64,000 nt of DNA, taken from the NCBI GenBank assembly GCA_016712145.1, contig JADJRO010000001.1, positions 2,790,501-2,854,500 on the forward strand, given 5' to 3'. This stretch comes from Saprospiraceae bacterium (GTDB lineage: Bacteria; Bacteroidota; Bacteroidia; Chitinophagales; Saprospiraceae). Positions 54,220 through 62,351 of the stretch are shown in pieces (the stretch's first letter is position 1; each line of letters starts with the position of its first letter). The notes under the pieces were generated by a model. That model did no database searches. It saw only the letters and a list, made by a program, of their open reading frames with translations, and was not told the origin of the DNA. A program made the translations under genes and the position numbers.

Positions 54220-55585
54220 TTTAAAATATAAGGAACGGATGAAAAAACACAGTTCGCCGGTTGATACAGAACAACTGTGGAAGGACATCCAGAAAAAGAA
54301 ACGCACAAAACGTGGTTTCATATTTTGGTGGACTGGTATTGGTCTGCTAATAATAACCGCAGGTCTCTATTACTTTTTAAATCCCACTTTTAAAAATGAC
54401 AGAAATTCTGAAGGACTTCTACACACACAGCCTGTTATTGCAGATAGAAAATCAGATTCAGACAGCAATAAAATGCTGTCGATTAAGAATGATAAAGATG
54501 CATTATTTCAATCTAAACAGGCTTCCGTTGACCCAAATTTTTACAGAGAAAATGCAAATGAACAAAAACATAAATCTTCTCGCAAGTTGAAACCACTGAA
54601 TCAGATTAATTCCAATACAATGGAAATTCAGCCAACTGTTTTTCATGAGTCTTCTGATCTTACTGAATCTGCAAATACTTATTTTAAGCCAAATTCAGTA
54701 AATGAATTACAATCCTTGGAACCTGAAAAGGCTGATCCACAAGCAATGAATGGAGTAAATTTATATGGTAATGAACATTTAGAAGAAGTACTGGCACTGC
54801 CCGTTTTACTTAAACAATTAATCATTCATTCGAAATTGTTGGTTGACCACCTCAATACGATACCAAATCCTGCAGTTAGACTTAAGCCACAAACAATGGA
54901 AAAACCCTGGTTTTTGCAGATGGGCTTTGGCCAATCTTTGGTTGATAGAAGGTTTAATGCAAATTCAGATTCATTTCCGACTCGAAATACAAAGGTCCTT
55001 TATGCATTCAAATCAGAAATTAATTTATCTAGGGCATTAAGCAAACAATTTGAAATATTTACAGGAATTCGGTACACACATATTTTATCCCAAAACAAGG
55101 GCAGTTTTAGAAGTTCGGAAGAGTTGGTAAAACCAAAGGGTCAAATCATTGAGCATATTAGTTTGGAAGGGATTAGCAGTTTTTCTGAAGAAGATATTCA
55201 TTTAAGGCGGGTTACCACGATATACAATACCAGTTATCAGAGAATGTATCTGATGGATTGGAGTTTAGGAGTGAATTATTCAAAACCAATTAATTCCTGG
55301 GCCATTTTTGTGAATGCAGCTACAGCCTGCAATGTATTTTCAAAAGCCAGTGGAAATTATCTGACAAAGGAAAATGGCTATACTGATATTCAAAAGGAAA
55401 TAAAAACCCATTTGGGATTTTCCATCAGCGGGGGAGTCGGACTTTCTTATTTATTAAAGAATCGAAGTGCCATTTCCTTAGATATGAACTATTGCAGTTA
55501 TTTCAATTCTTTCAATCGAAATCAAGGCATCCACGAACAATACAATTTATTAGGTGGTCAATTAAGTTACAAATTCAGACTCTAG
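54206..55585 (+). CDS. Trans-envelope partner of the ECF factor: membrane anchor plus barrel-like C-terminus
   Basis: The 459-residue protein starts with a short cytoplasmic part (1-36, DTEQLWKDIQKKKRTKR), a membrane helix (37-58), and a long polar periplasmic region (60-230). A C-terminal part (about 235-459) follows with alternating strands (EINLSRALSKQFEIFTGIRY, LGFSISGGVGLSYLL) ending SYKFRL, like an outer-membrane barrel. This layout, fused to an ECF operon, suggests an anti-sigma-type protein that could sense the outer membrane. No ZAS motif is visible. The function is inferred from position. Confidence 0.6.
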   Translation: MKLFDLKYKERMKKHSSPVDTEQLWKDIQKKKRTKRGFIFWWTGIGLLIITAGLYYFLNPTFKNDRNSEGLLHTQPVIADRKSDSDSNKMLSIKNDKDALFQSKQASVDPNFYRENANEQKHKSSRKLKPLNQINSNTMEIQPTVFHESSDLTESANTYFKPNSVNELQSLEPEKADPQAMNGVNLYGNEHLEEVLALPVLLKQLIIHSKLLVDHLNTIPNPAVRLKPQTMEKPWFLQMGFGQSLVDRRFNANSDSFPTRNTKVLYAFKSEINLSRALSKQFEIFTGIRYTHILSQNKGSFRSSEELVKPKGQIIEHISLEGISSFSEEDIHLRRVTTIYNTSYQRMYLMDWSLGVNYSKPINSWAIFVNAATACNVFSKASGNYLTKENGYTDIQKEIKTHLGFSISGGVGLSYLLKNRSAISLDMNYCSYFNSFNRNQGIHEQYNLLGGQLSYKFRL

Positions 55586-55651
55586 TGAATTTTTAATTTT
55601 ACTTTTTAGAATTTATTTGAAAGAGTGTACTGATTAAAAACTAATTGGTTA

Positions 55652-55683
55652 ATTGTAGCATTCCAAAATTGCCGGATTGCAAA
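55652..55683. repeat. Octamer units next to the terminator
   Basis: Four units with exact 8-base period: ATTGTAGC, ATTCCAAA, ATTGCCGG, ATTGCAAA. They share the ATTG core of the other arrays and abut the hairpin at 55687. Confidence 0.55.
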
Positions 55684-55686
55684 ATT

Positions 55687-55724
55687 AAAAAAGCAGCCCA
55701 CTTTTCAGCACGCTGCCTTTTTTT
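55687..55724 (+). terminator. Bidirectional terminator between convergent genes
   Basis: A run of six A and GCAGC is followed by a 14-base loop, GCTGC, and CTTTTTTT. The stem is GCAGC/GCTGC extended by A-T pairs past one C bulge. It lies between the barrel-type gene and the DUF7948 gene, and can serve both strands. Confidence 0.75.
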
Positions 55725-55781
55725 GCTACACCTTTAAATTTTCAGGCTTTGGGTTCAGATCTAAATTCTGAATGAATGCAA

Positions 55782-56579
55782 TTAGATTTTTGGTTCCAGA
55801 CTTCTGTTGAATTGAAAACTGGATTGTATGTATAGTTCTTTAGATGAATCAGGATTTAAAACCCGGAAGCTTACTGTCTGTTGGTCAACGACCCATTTTA
55901 CCAATAGCGGTTTACCTTCCTGAATTGCAATCGGTGCATCTTCAACTAAATCACCGGTGGCAGTATTGATAACTAACTGGCCTAAGTTGTTAATACTGAT
56001 TTCTTTTGCGCTATCAATTTTCATTCGGATTTCCTGATAATTAAAACCAGGCTGTACGATGAATTCATATTTTAAGCGAGCATCAAAATCGCTGTATCTT
56101 AAATCAATTCCGGGATACATTTCAGTATAGTATAATTTACGGAAATTTCTGGTTTGGCAGTTGCTGATATCATTTTTAAATGTAACCGTTCTGAATTCTT
56201 CAGCACCATACAAATCTGCATCGCGGTTCATCCCTTCAAAACTGATTTCTAATTTTTGATATACTGCCGGAGACTGAATGCTGATTACTTTATCATCAGA
56301 CAATACTTCCATCGTTTGGGCAGGTTTAGCAAGTTGCATAGAGATCCCATCTTTACGAAATAAGTACTTCATATTGTCAGCCTGTGCTAAAAAGAGTACT
56401 TTCTTATTTAATTTTCCAGAAAAATCCTTGATCTGGCATTTGTTTTCTGCAAAAGTGAGTTCTGCACCTTTAAGGATTTCAGGACCATTTAAAGGTAAAA
56501 TTGCTGCATGGGCATGCATTCCGAAGTTAATCATAAAGACCCCTAACATCATTGCAATTTTTGTAATTTGAGTTTTCAT
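55782..56579 (-). CDS. Secreted stand-alone DUF7948-domain protein
   Basis: The 265-residue protein has a signal peptide (about 1-25, ending AHA). A single DUF7948 domain follows with typical YPGIDLRYSDFDARLKYEF, QPGFNYQEIRMKI and NTATGDLVEDAPIA motifs. In most proteins this domain begins long SBBP-repeat or PKD surface proteins. Here it is alone, with no sorting domain, and the stop is 57 bases from a terminator, so it is not a truncated start of a larger gene. The function is unknown. Confidence 0.75.
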   Translation of the reverse strand: MKTQITKIAMMLGVFMINFGMHAHAAILPLNGPEILKGAELTFAENKCQIKDFSGKLNKKVLFLAQADNMKYLFRKDGISMQLAKPAQTMEVLSDDKVISIQSPAVYQKLEISFEGMNRDADLYGAEEFRTVTFKNDISNCQTRNFRKLYYTEMYPGIDLRYSDFDARLKYEFIVQPGFNYQEIRMKIDSAKEISINNLGQLVINTATGDLVEDAPIAIQEGKPLLVKWVVDQQTVSFRVLNPDSSKELYIQSSFQFNRSLEPKI

Positions 56580-56987
56580 AAATCTATTTTTAATATTTAA
56601 AATTTTTGTAAAGAATCCTATTCGAAATAGACGTTCTATTCCAATCCGGATTGATATAATTCGTTTTTTTTTAAAACTGGCACTGATTTAATCAGTTAAC
56701 CAGGCGTTTCATTTCTCAGGGTTTCAGTACCAAGTCTTTAAAAAGATTGATACAATAAAGAAACGTTGCACCCCTGAAATTGTTTTTGTAATAGCTTATT
56801 ATTTATTTTTTAAAATCGATTATTTAAGTGCTAAAATTTTGTTAAGACCTATAATTATGTGATTATACAAAATAAAATACTGTAAAAATCAATTTTGCCA
56901 AATTTCAAATATTCTAGTTTTGTGCCGGCTTCCCAATAATATTTTTGAATTTCAGGCATTTTTAAAGAAGAATTTTGTGATATTAGT
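56580..56987. other. Gene-free interval, AT-rich
   Basis: The 408 bases between the DUF7948 gene and the GIN protein hold no likely gene, octamer array or strong hairpin that I can see. The region contains several A/T runs and should carry the DUF7948 promoter, which I cannot place. Confidence 0.45.
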
Positions 56988-57740
56988 TTAGTCTTCATTG
57001 ACATTGCTGAAATCGCGCGTTTTGATATCAGCTACCACAGAATCCCCTTTGTAGTTTAGTTGCGCATGGTCTTTTAAAGCCGCTTTAATAAACCGTCCTA
57101 CCCGGATGTCTGCATTTGAAAAATCATCCATTTGCATTTCAACCTGTTCGAATTGGATGTCTTCTCCATCCAATTGGCAGTGACCGTTCAGGTGAATGTT
57201 TGTTGTAGAACATTTACCAGCAAGGTTTAACTCACAGAAATCATACATATTAATTACAAGGGTATCGGTTTTAATATACATATTGACTTCACAATGGTCT
57301 TCCAATTCCAATTCGAGTTTAGATCCCTGAATGCTATCAACGGTTTTAAATTCCATAAAATCTTTTAGGTGAATTTTTTCCAATGATTGTGAATAAACAT
57401 CAATAATAATCTTTCCATTCGTCCGGTAATTTGGAAGACTATCAAATTTTATGATCACGTGCTTTCCAGTTTGATCTACTTTGATGAAAGATTTAAGATT
57501 TTCTTCAATTTTTACTTTAACCAGTGGTGCGCCTTGATGCCAGACTACTGAAAAATGGTTTCCAACTTCCAGACTGTTAAATTCCTGTAGTGGAAATTCC
57601 TTTTCAATCCAGTTTTCATTGCCTTTATAAATTCCTTTGTCATATTCCCGATGCCATTGTTGAATTCTAAACATCGTGATAAAGCTCAACAGGATAGTCA
57701 ACCCAAAAAGTGACAATAAAAGTTTAGTACTTAGTTTCAT
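56988..57740 (-). CDS. GIN-domain (DUF2807) exported protein
   Basis: From ATG 57740 the protein is about 250 residues. A membrane anchor or signal segment (MKLSTKLLLSLFGLTILLSF) is followed by a right-handed beta-helix-like GIN domain (FNSLEVGNHFSVVWHQG, VDVYSQSLEKIHLKDF-type strands). An open frame extends to 57791, but the start at 57740 overlaps the gntR stop by ATGA and gives a clean signal segment, so I prefer it. It is the last gene of the YtrA-type ABC operon. Confidence 0.75.
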   Translation of the reverse strand: MKLSTKLLLSLFGLTILLSFITMFRIQQWHREYDKGIYKGNENWIEKEFPLQEFNSLEVGNHFSVVWHQGAPLVKVKIEENLKSFIKVDQTGKHVIIKFDSLPNYRTNGKIIIDVYSQSLEKIHLKDFMEFKTVDSIQGSKLELELEDHCEVNMYIKTDTLVINMYDFCELNLAGKCSTTNIHLNGHCQLDGEDIQFEQVEMQMDDFSNADIRVGRFIKAALKDHAQLNYKGDSVVADIKTRDFSNVNED

Positions 57741-58108
57741 GATATCTTTTGATTTTTCCAATTCTGATAATAATTTTTCATTTCGTCCCAATTAATTCCC
57801 AGTTGATCCATATTTTTAAATAATTCTGGTAAAAACTCTTCAGCAAATTGATCTTTGCGATGTTGTACTGATTTTTGTTTAGCTCCGAGAGCGACAAAAA
57901 AACCAATGCCTCTGCGATTTTCCAGGATTCCCTGGTCTTGTAATAAGGTATATGTGCGCATGACGGTATTGGGGTTGACCTGGATGCTGGTTGCATAATC
58001 TCTAACAGATGGGATGCGTTCTCCTTCTTGCCAATCCTGATTGATAATATTTTCCTGAACAGACATACCTATTTGTTCGAATATTGATAATGATTTTTTG
58101 AATTCCAT
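57737..58108 (-). CDS. GntR/YtrA-family transcriptional regulator
   Basis: This 123-residue regulator has the winged helix (residues 10-78; PSVRDYATSIQVNPNTVMRTYTLL, the GntR DNA-recognition helix, and GILENRRGIGFFV for the wing). The short helical tail is typical of the YtrA subgroup, which has no large ligand domain and usually controls an adjacent ABC transporter. It starts one base after the permease stop. Its likely site is the 22-base palindrome at 59738-59759. Confidence 0.88.
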   Translation of the reverse strand: MEFKKSLSIFEQIGMSVQENIINQDWQEGERIPSVRDYATSIQVNPNTVMRTYTLLQDQGILENRRGIGFFVALGAKQKSVQHRKDQFAEEFLPELFKNMDQLGINWDEMKNYYQNWKNQKIS

Positions 58109-58109
58109 A

Positions 58110-58886
58110 TTAAACCTCCTTTTCTTTAATTTTTAAATAAGTCATAAACCAAAAGAAAGGTGCAGCAAGATATTGGATAAAGAATTTCGCAAATTTGATA
58201 ATCCAGAAATCCTCAAGCATTAAATCAATCGGTGCATTGTTGACCCCATAGTTTACATGGGTAGTGCCGTGTAATTCTGCGCGCATTTCCGGAAATAAAG
58301 CATAGGCAAATAAAAAGACCAGCAGCATGTAAGCAAGACTCAATACGATGCCCCATAGGATTACTTTGTACCAGGCTCCGGTATTGAAAGTAGCTGCTCC
58401 AAAGAAGTAAACACTGAAGATTACAATCAGATAATGTAAACCCGTAAGATTTGTTTTCGAAAATAGATTAAAGGACTCTGTGGTTTTGTTCATTCCATAG
58501 CCAATAATCAATTTTTGAACCAGGAAGAATACAGTAAATACAAGAATTACTCCAAGCCAATACAATACATTTCCAAATAGCCATTTGGTAAATACTTTTT
58601 CTTCGGTACTGGCCGGTAAACTTAAAAAATCAGCTCGGGTTGACAATAGTTTGAGTTCGCTAAATAAATTAATCGTATATATAAAACCAAATACGATATA
58701 GACTCCTTCATAGTCAAAAGTAACCACGCGGTTTCCCATATCTTTTTGAAAGTATTCAACGATGCATCTGATCAGAACCAAGGAACTTACTACAATAGTC
58801 ATGATTTTAAAATGTGGTAAAAAGGATTCGAAAAATTCTTTTTTCGATAACCAGCCTATTCGTTTTAAATTGAATGATAAATTCAT
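58110..58886 (-). CDS. ABC transporter permease
   Basis: This 258-residue membrane protein has about six hydrophobic segments and no other domain (for example IMTIVVSSLVLIRCIV, VLYWLGVILVFTVFF, ILWGIVLSLAYMLLVFLFAYAL). It lies between the ATPase gene and gntR and would form the channel of the exporter. The substrate is not predictable from the sequence. Confidence 0.75.
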   Translation of the reverse strand: MNLSFNLKRIGWLSKKEFFESFLPHFKIMTIVVSSLVLIRCIVEYFQKDMGNRVVTFDYEGVYIVFGFIYTINLFSELKLLSTRADFLSLPASTEEKVFTKWLFGNVLYWLGVILVFTVFFLVQKLIIGYGMNKTTESFNLFSKTNLTGLHYLIVIFSVYFFGAATFNTGAWYKVILWGIVLSLAYMLLVFLFAYALFPEMRAELHGTTHVNYGVNNAPIDLMLEDFWIIKFAKFFIQYLAAPFFWFMTYLKIKEKEV

Positions 58887-58904
58887 ATTAGGTATTTTAA
58901 CGGA

Positions 58905-59723
58905 TTAAATTGCTTTAGAAATAATGGCATTAAACAGAATTTCAAGATCGATATCTGTTGCTTGTTGTTGATTTTCCTGTGGATTCAATAGCATGTGGCC
59001 ACCGGGGACGGTTTCTGCATAGAGATACTGTGCAGGCAAGGCATTACCGGGTTGAAAATCAAAACGATATTTCGAACTAATGGAAAATACGTCTTGATTA
59101 AAAATGACTTTACCTCCTTCAATCACAACAATGCGATCTAATAAATTGGAAACATCTTTAACCTGATGGGTAGAAATTAAAAAACATTGGTCTTCTCCCA
59201 GCGATGCAGATACTACTTTCCTAAAGATTGTTTTAGAAGGAATATCCATACCATTGGTAGGTTCATCCATTATAAGTAATTTACTACCGGTAGCTAAAGC
59301 AAAAGCAATGAGAAATTTTTTCTTCTGTCCGAAAGACAGTTCTTTGATTTTGCGATTTCCACCCAACTCAAAGTCCGATGAAATTTCAATAAATTTTTGT
59401 TGATCCCATCTTGGATAAAAAGGCGCATTGAGTTCTACGTATTTATACATAGTCAATTCCGGAAACACGTATTCTTCCTGTACATAAAAGAGATCTGCCA
59501 ACATCGAAACCGGTCGTTCACGACTTTCCAATCCATGAATGCTGCTGGTACCCGTAGTTGGAAACAACAAACCTGAAATCAAACGCAGTAAAGTAGTTTT
59601 GCCAGCTCCATTTTTACCCAAAATGCCACAAATCGTCCCAGCCTGAATATCCAAATTCAGATGATCAAACAAAGGCGCTTGTTTTTTGCGGTAACCGAAA
59701 CTCAGATCATTTACTTGTATCAT
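58905..59723 (-). CDS. ABC transporter ATP-binding protein
   Basis: The 272-residue ATPase has Walker A GKNGAGKTTLL (about 36-46), the signature LSFGQKKK, Walker B LLIMDEPTNGMD and the switch His in STHQVKD. The C-terminal ~60 residues are an extra domain. It is the first gene of the operon ATPase, permease, gntR, GIN and so is directly downstream of the operator and -7 box. Confidence 0.92.
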   Translation of the reverse strand: MIQVNDLSFGYRKKQAPLFDHLNLDIQAGTICGILGKNGAGKTTLLRLISGLLFPTTGTSSIHGLESRERPVSMLADLFYVQEEYVFPELTMYKYVELNAPFYPRWDQQKFIEISSDFELGGNRKIKELSFGQKKKFLIAFALATGSKLLIMDEPTNGMDIPSKTIFRKVVSASLGEDQCFLISTHQVKDVSNLLDRIVVIEGGKVIFNQDVFSISSKYRFDFQPGNALPAQYLYAETVPGGHMLLNPQENQQQATDIDLEILFNAIISKAI

Positions 59724-59737
59724 ATCCTATTGTTTTA

Positions 59738-59759
59738 GTGTATTAGTTTAATAGTACAC
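59738..59759 (-). promoter_or_regulatory. Palindromic operator, YtrA-type
   Basis: The site reads GTGTATTAGTTTAATAGTAC plus AC: arms GTGTAnTA and TAnTACAC around a six-base centre, with one G-T wobble. This is the layout of known YtrA-family operators. It lies 15 bases before the ATPase start and just past the -7 box, so a bound regulator would block initiation. Confidence 0.75.
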
Positions 59760-59761
59760 CA

Positions 59762-59769
59762 CAAAGGTA
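59762..59769 (-). promoter_or_regulatory. -7 box of the ABC operon
   Basis: On the minus strand this is TACCTTTG (TAnnTTTG), with a TTG 21 bases upstream. The expected transcription start, about six bases on, falls inside the operator. Confidence 0.55.
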
Positions 59770-60071
59770 TAATAGAGCATTCAAATTATTCAAGTTTTTT
59801 GAAAAAAATATTTTACATTTTTATTATTGTAATATATAATTGATTAAATAACAATTAAATAAGTAATAATTAGCTTTAAATTATTTTTCTAAAAAGTCGG
59901 CTACTGCTATTACCTGTCTATTTTATTCTTCTACTTAATACTATTTTAGTCAAACATAACTAGAGAAGAAGTATATCAAACAGGGTGATTTAAATTCTTA
60001 AACCAACCCAGCTTCATTTTGATTCGTACTTGACATTAACTGTTAGATCAATTGATTTCTATACAATGATT
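59770..60071. other. Gene-free interval, AT-rich
   Basis: This divergent gap holds the ABC operon promoter at its left end. The rest is very AT-rich, with no gene or octamer array. A promoter for the plus-strand gene must be here, but no clear box is seen. Confidence 0.4.
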
Positions 60072-62264
60072 ATGAAAAGTCCATTTATTATTGCCTTTTG
60101 CTTTGTCACGATTGTTAGTTTTACTCAACAAAACTGGTATACAACCGGTCAATCTGCCGATTTAATGATTAGTGGCGCTGGATTTAATGATTGTATGGGT
60201 CCTTTGGTATTTAATCATCCAAGCGGTTTGTGCAGTGATGGTACGAACTTGCTGGTGTGCGACCGGTTTAACAACCGGGTTTTAATTTGGAAGAATGCCC
60301 CGGACCATTGGAATCAGGAGCCCGATTTGGTATTGGGACAGCCCGACTTTAGATCAAATAATCCGGGTAAGGGTTTACATCAATTAAACTGGCCGGGAAA
60401 TATCAGTGTTGGAAATCAAGTGATCGCTGTTGCAGATACAGAAAATGACCGGGTTCTGATTTGGAATTCTTTCCCACAATCTAACGGGGCTCCGGCTGAT
60501 CTTGAAATTTACTTGCCATCTTTAACGCCCAATGGCAGTTCAAAACACTATGAATGGCCCTGGGGAGTTTGGACCGACGGGACTCGCCTGGCTGTAGTAG
60601 CTACCACAGGGGCGGCAATCCTCTTTTGGAATAGTTTGCCAACACACAGCGCTCAAACACCGGATTATACCATTGCTTTAAATGAATTTGGAACCCCAAG
60701 AAATGTCAGCACGGATGGCAAAACCTATTTCTTTGTAGGAGACCATAATGCAAAAGTGAATGGAAAACCTGGAACTTTTTTTTGGTATTCTTATCCTAAG
60801 CAATCAAATCAAACCTACGATTACTATCAAGACGAATGGATAAAAGGAATTCAAACTTCTAGTGGTCAATTTATTTCCGGAGGGATATTAAATTATTACC
60901 TCTACAATAAAATCCCAGGTTTAACAAATCAACAGCCCGACTTAAGTTTTCAATTTCCATATTATAAAAATGGGGACGGACCAGACATCGCGGAAGCAGA
61001 TGGTCGCATTTATATAAATAACTACAACGGCAATAACATTCTCGTGTACAATCAAATTCCCAGCAACGATAAAGAATCACCGGATTGGGCCCTGGGCTCC
61101 TATGATTTTAATATAAATACTCTGGATAGTTTTGGTTATATCCAGAATCCAAATCTTACCAGCGACGGATCCAGATTGATCGTCACTTCTGATTTTGACC
61201 GTGCTATTTATATTTATAATCAGATTCCAACCCAATCCGGAATCTTACCGGATCATAAATATTCCATGATTTCTTACGATGGATTTTGTTGGGACCATGC
61301 TTTATTTGAAAATCAGTTCATCACGGTCGGAGTCCAAAAAATTTGTATTTGGAATGATCTTGGAAAACTTCATCTAAAACCAGAACAGATTTTTCAAAAA
61401 AATTTGGGCACTGCAATTTTCAAGGATTTAAGAGGCGTTGCATTGGATTCGGATTTCTTCTCGTTAGCAGACCGGGACGGAAAAATCTGGATCTGGAATG
61501 GGATACCAAAATCTTCAAACGAAAATCCATTTTTATCTTTAGATTTTCCAGGTTTTCAATTTAATCAAATGCACAGTGACGGAAAATATCTGATTGTTTG
61601 CTCTGAAAGTCCGCCGTCTCAAGTTTTAATTTTTAGAATCAGTGATTTAAGAAATGGAATAAAAACACCCTGGAAACAAATAAGCGCTTCTCAAACCAAT
61701 CGATTGAATCTTGTTGCATCTGCAATTTCCTTTGAAGGCAGTTTAGCAATCGCCAACAGGGGACTTCACCAGGTATTATTATGGAAAAACATAGAGGAAG
61801 CAGGCGATTTTTCCAAAGTGATTGTTTTGGGTCAATCCAGTTTGCAAAATATTCAACCAGCCATTGGCAGCGATCGATTATTTATGCCTTCAACGTTACT
61901 GGCACTGGATAATGAGCTTTGGGTGGGTGAGTTTAAATTTTCCTCACGCATTTTAAAGTTTAGTCCTGGTCCAACTAAAAATGAAGACTTGAATAAAGCA
62001 GGTATGCAAAGCATTGAAATCTTTCCAAATCCAGTAGATGATGAATTTATTTTAAAGCTGACACAACCGGTACAATCAACAAAAGGCTTTCAAATATTGG
62101 ACCTGCATGGAAGAACCATTCAATGCATTGATGAAATCATTCAACTATCCAATGCTTCGTATCGAGTTCAATTATATTCAGAAGGCTTAATTGCAGGAAT
62201 ATATTTTATAAGTTATACAGACGCTCAAAAAAAATTGCTTGCAAAATTTATACGTACCTATTAA
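60072..62264 (+). CDS. Beta-propeller (NHL-like) surface protein with T9SS type A sorting domain
   Basis: From ATG 60072 the protein is 730 residues with a signal peptide (MKSPFIIAFCFVTIVSFTQQ). The body consists of propeller-like repeats with NHL-type blades (FNHPSGLCSDGTNLLVCDRF, NRVLIWKNAPDHWNQEP, TENDRVLIWNSFPQSNG). The end (about 655-730; IEIFPNPVDDEFILKL, ILDLHGRTIQ, IAGIYFISY) is a type A sorting domain. It is exported and probably anchored on the surface. An extended frame from TTG 60030 would add 14 residues without a signal, so it was not chosen. Confidence 0.8.
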   Translation: MKSPFIIAFCFVTIVSFTQQNWYTTGQSADLMISGAGFNDCMGPLVFNHPSGLCSDGTNLLVCDRFNNRVLIWKNAPDHWNQEPDLVLGQPDFRSNNPGKGLHQLNWPGNISVGNQVIAVADTENDRVLIWNSFPQSNGAPADLEIYLPSLTPNGSSKHYEWPWGVWTDGTRLAVVATTGAAILFWNSLPTHSAQTPDYTIALNEFGTPRNVSTDGKTYFFVGDHNAKVNGKPGTFFWYSYPKQSNQTYDYYQDEWIKGIQTSSGQFISGGILNYYLYNKIPGLTNQQPDLSFQFPYYKNGDGPDIAEADGRIYINNYNGNNILVYNQIPSNDKESPDWALGSYDFNINTLDSFGYIQNPNLTSDGSRLIVTSDFDRAIYIYNQIPTQSGILPDHKYSMISYDGFCWDHALFENQFITVGVQKICIWNDLGKLHLKPEQIFQKNLGTAIFKDLRGVALDSDFFSLADRDGKIWIWNGIPKSSNENPFLSLDFPGFQFNQMHSDGKYLIVCSESPPSQVLIFRISDLRNGIKTPWKQISASQTNRLNLVASAISFEGSLAIANRGLHQVLLWKNIEEAGDFSKVIVLGQSSLQNIQPAIGSDRLFMPSTLLALDNELWVGEFKFSSRILKFSPGPTKNEDLNKAGMQSIEIFPNPVDDEFILKLTQPVQSTKGFQILDLHGRTIQCIDEIIQLSNASYRVQLYSEGLIAGIYFISYTDAQKKLLAKFIRTY

Positions 62265-62351
62265 TTCTGCATGCGTGTTTTCAAATTATTCGCCTCATTT
62301 ATTCGAAATTTGTATTCCTAATTTAATTCTTAATTCTTAATTTTTAATTGA

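Noticed and set aside
62265..62351. TTAATTC repeats between uvrA and the propeller gene
   Set aside because: Four short AT-only units with a 7-base period; too simple to separate from chance in AT-rich DNA.
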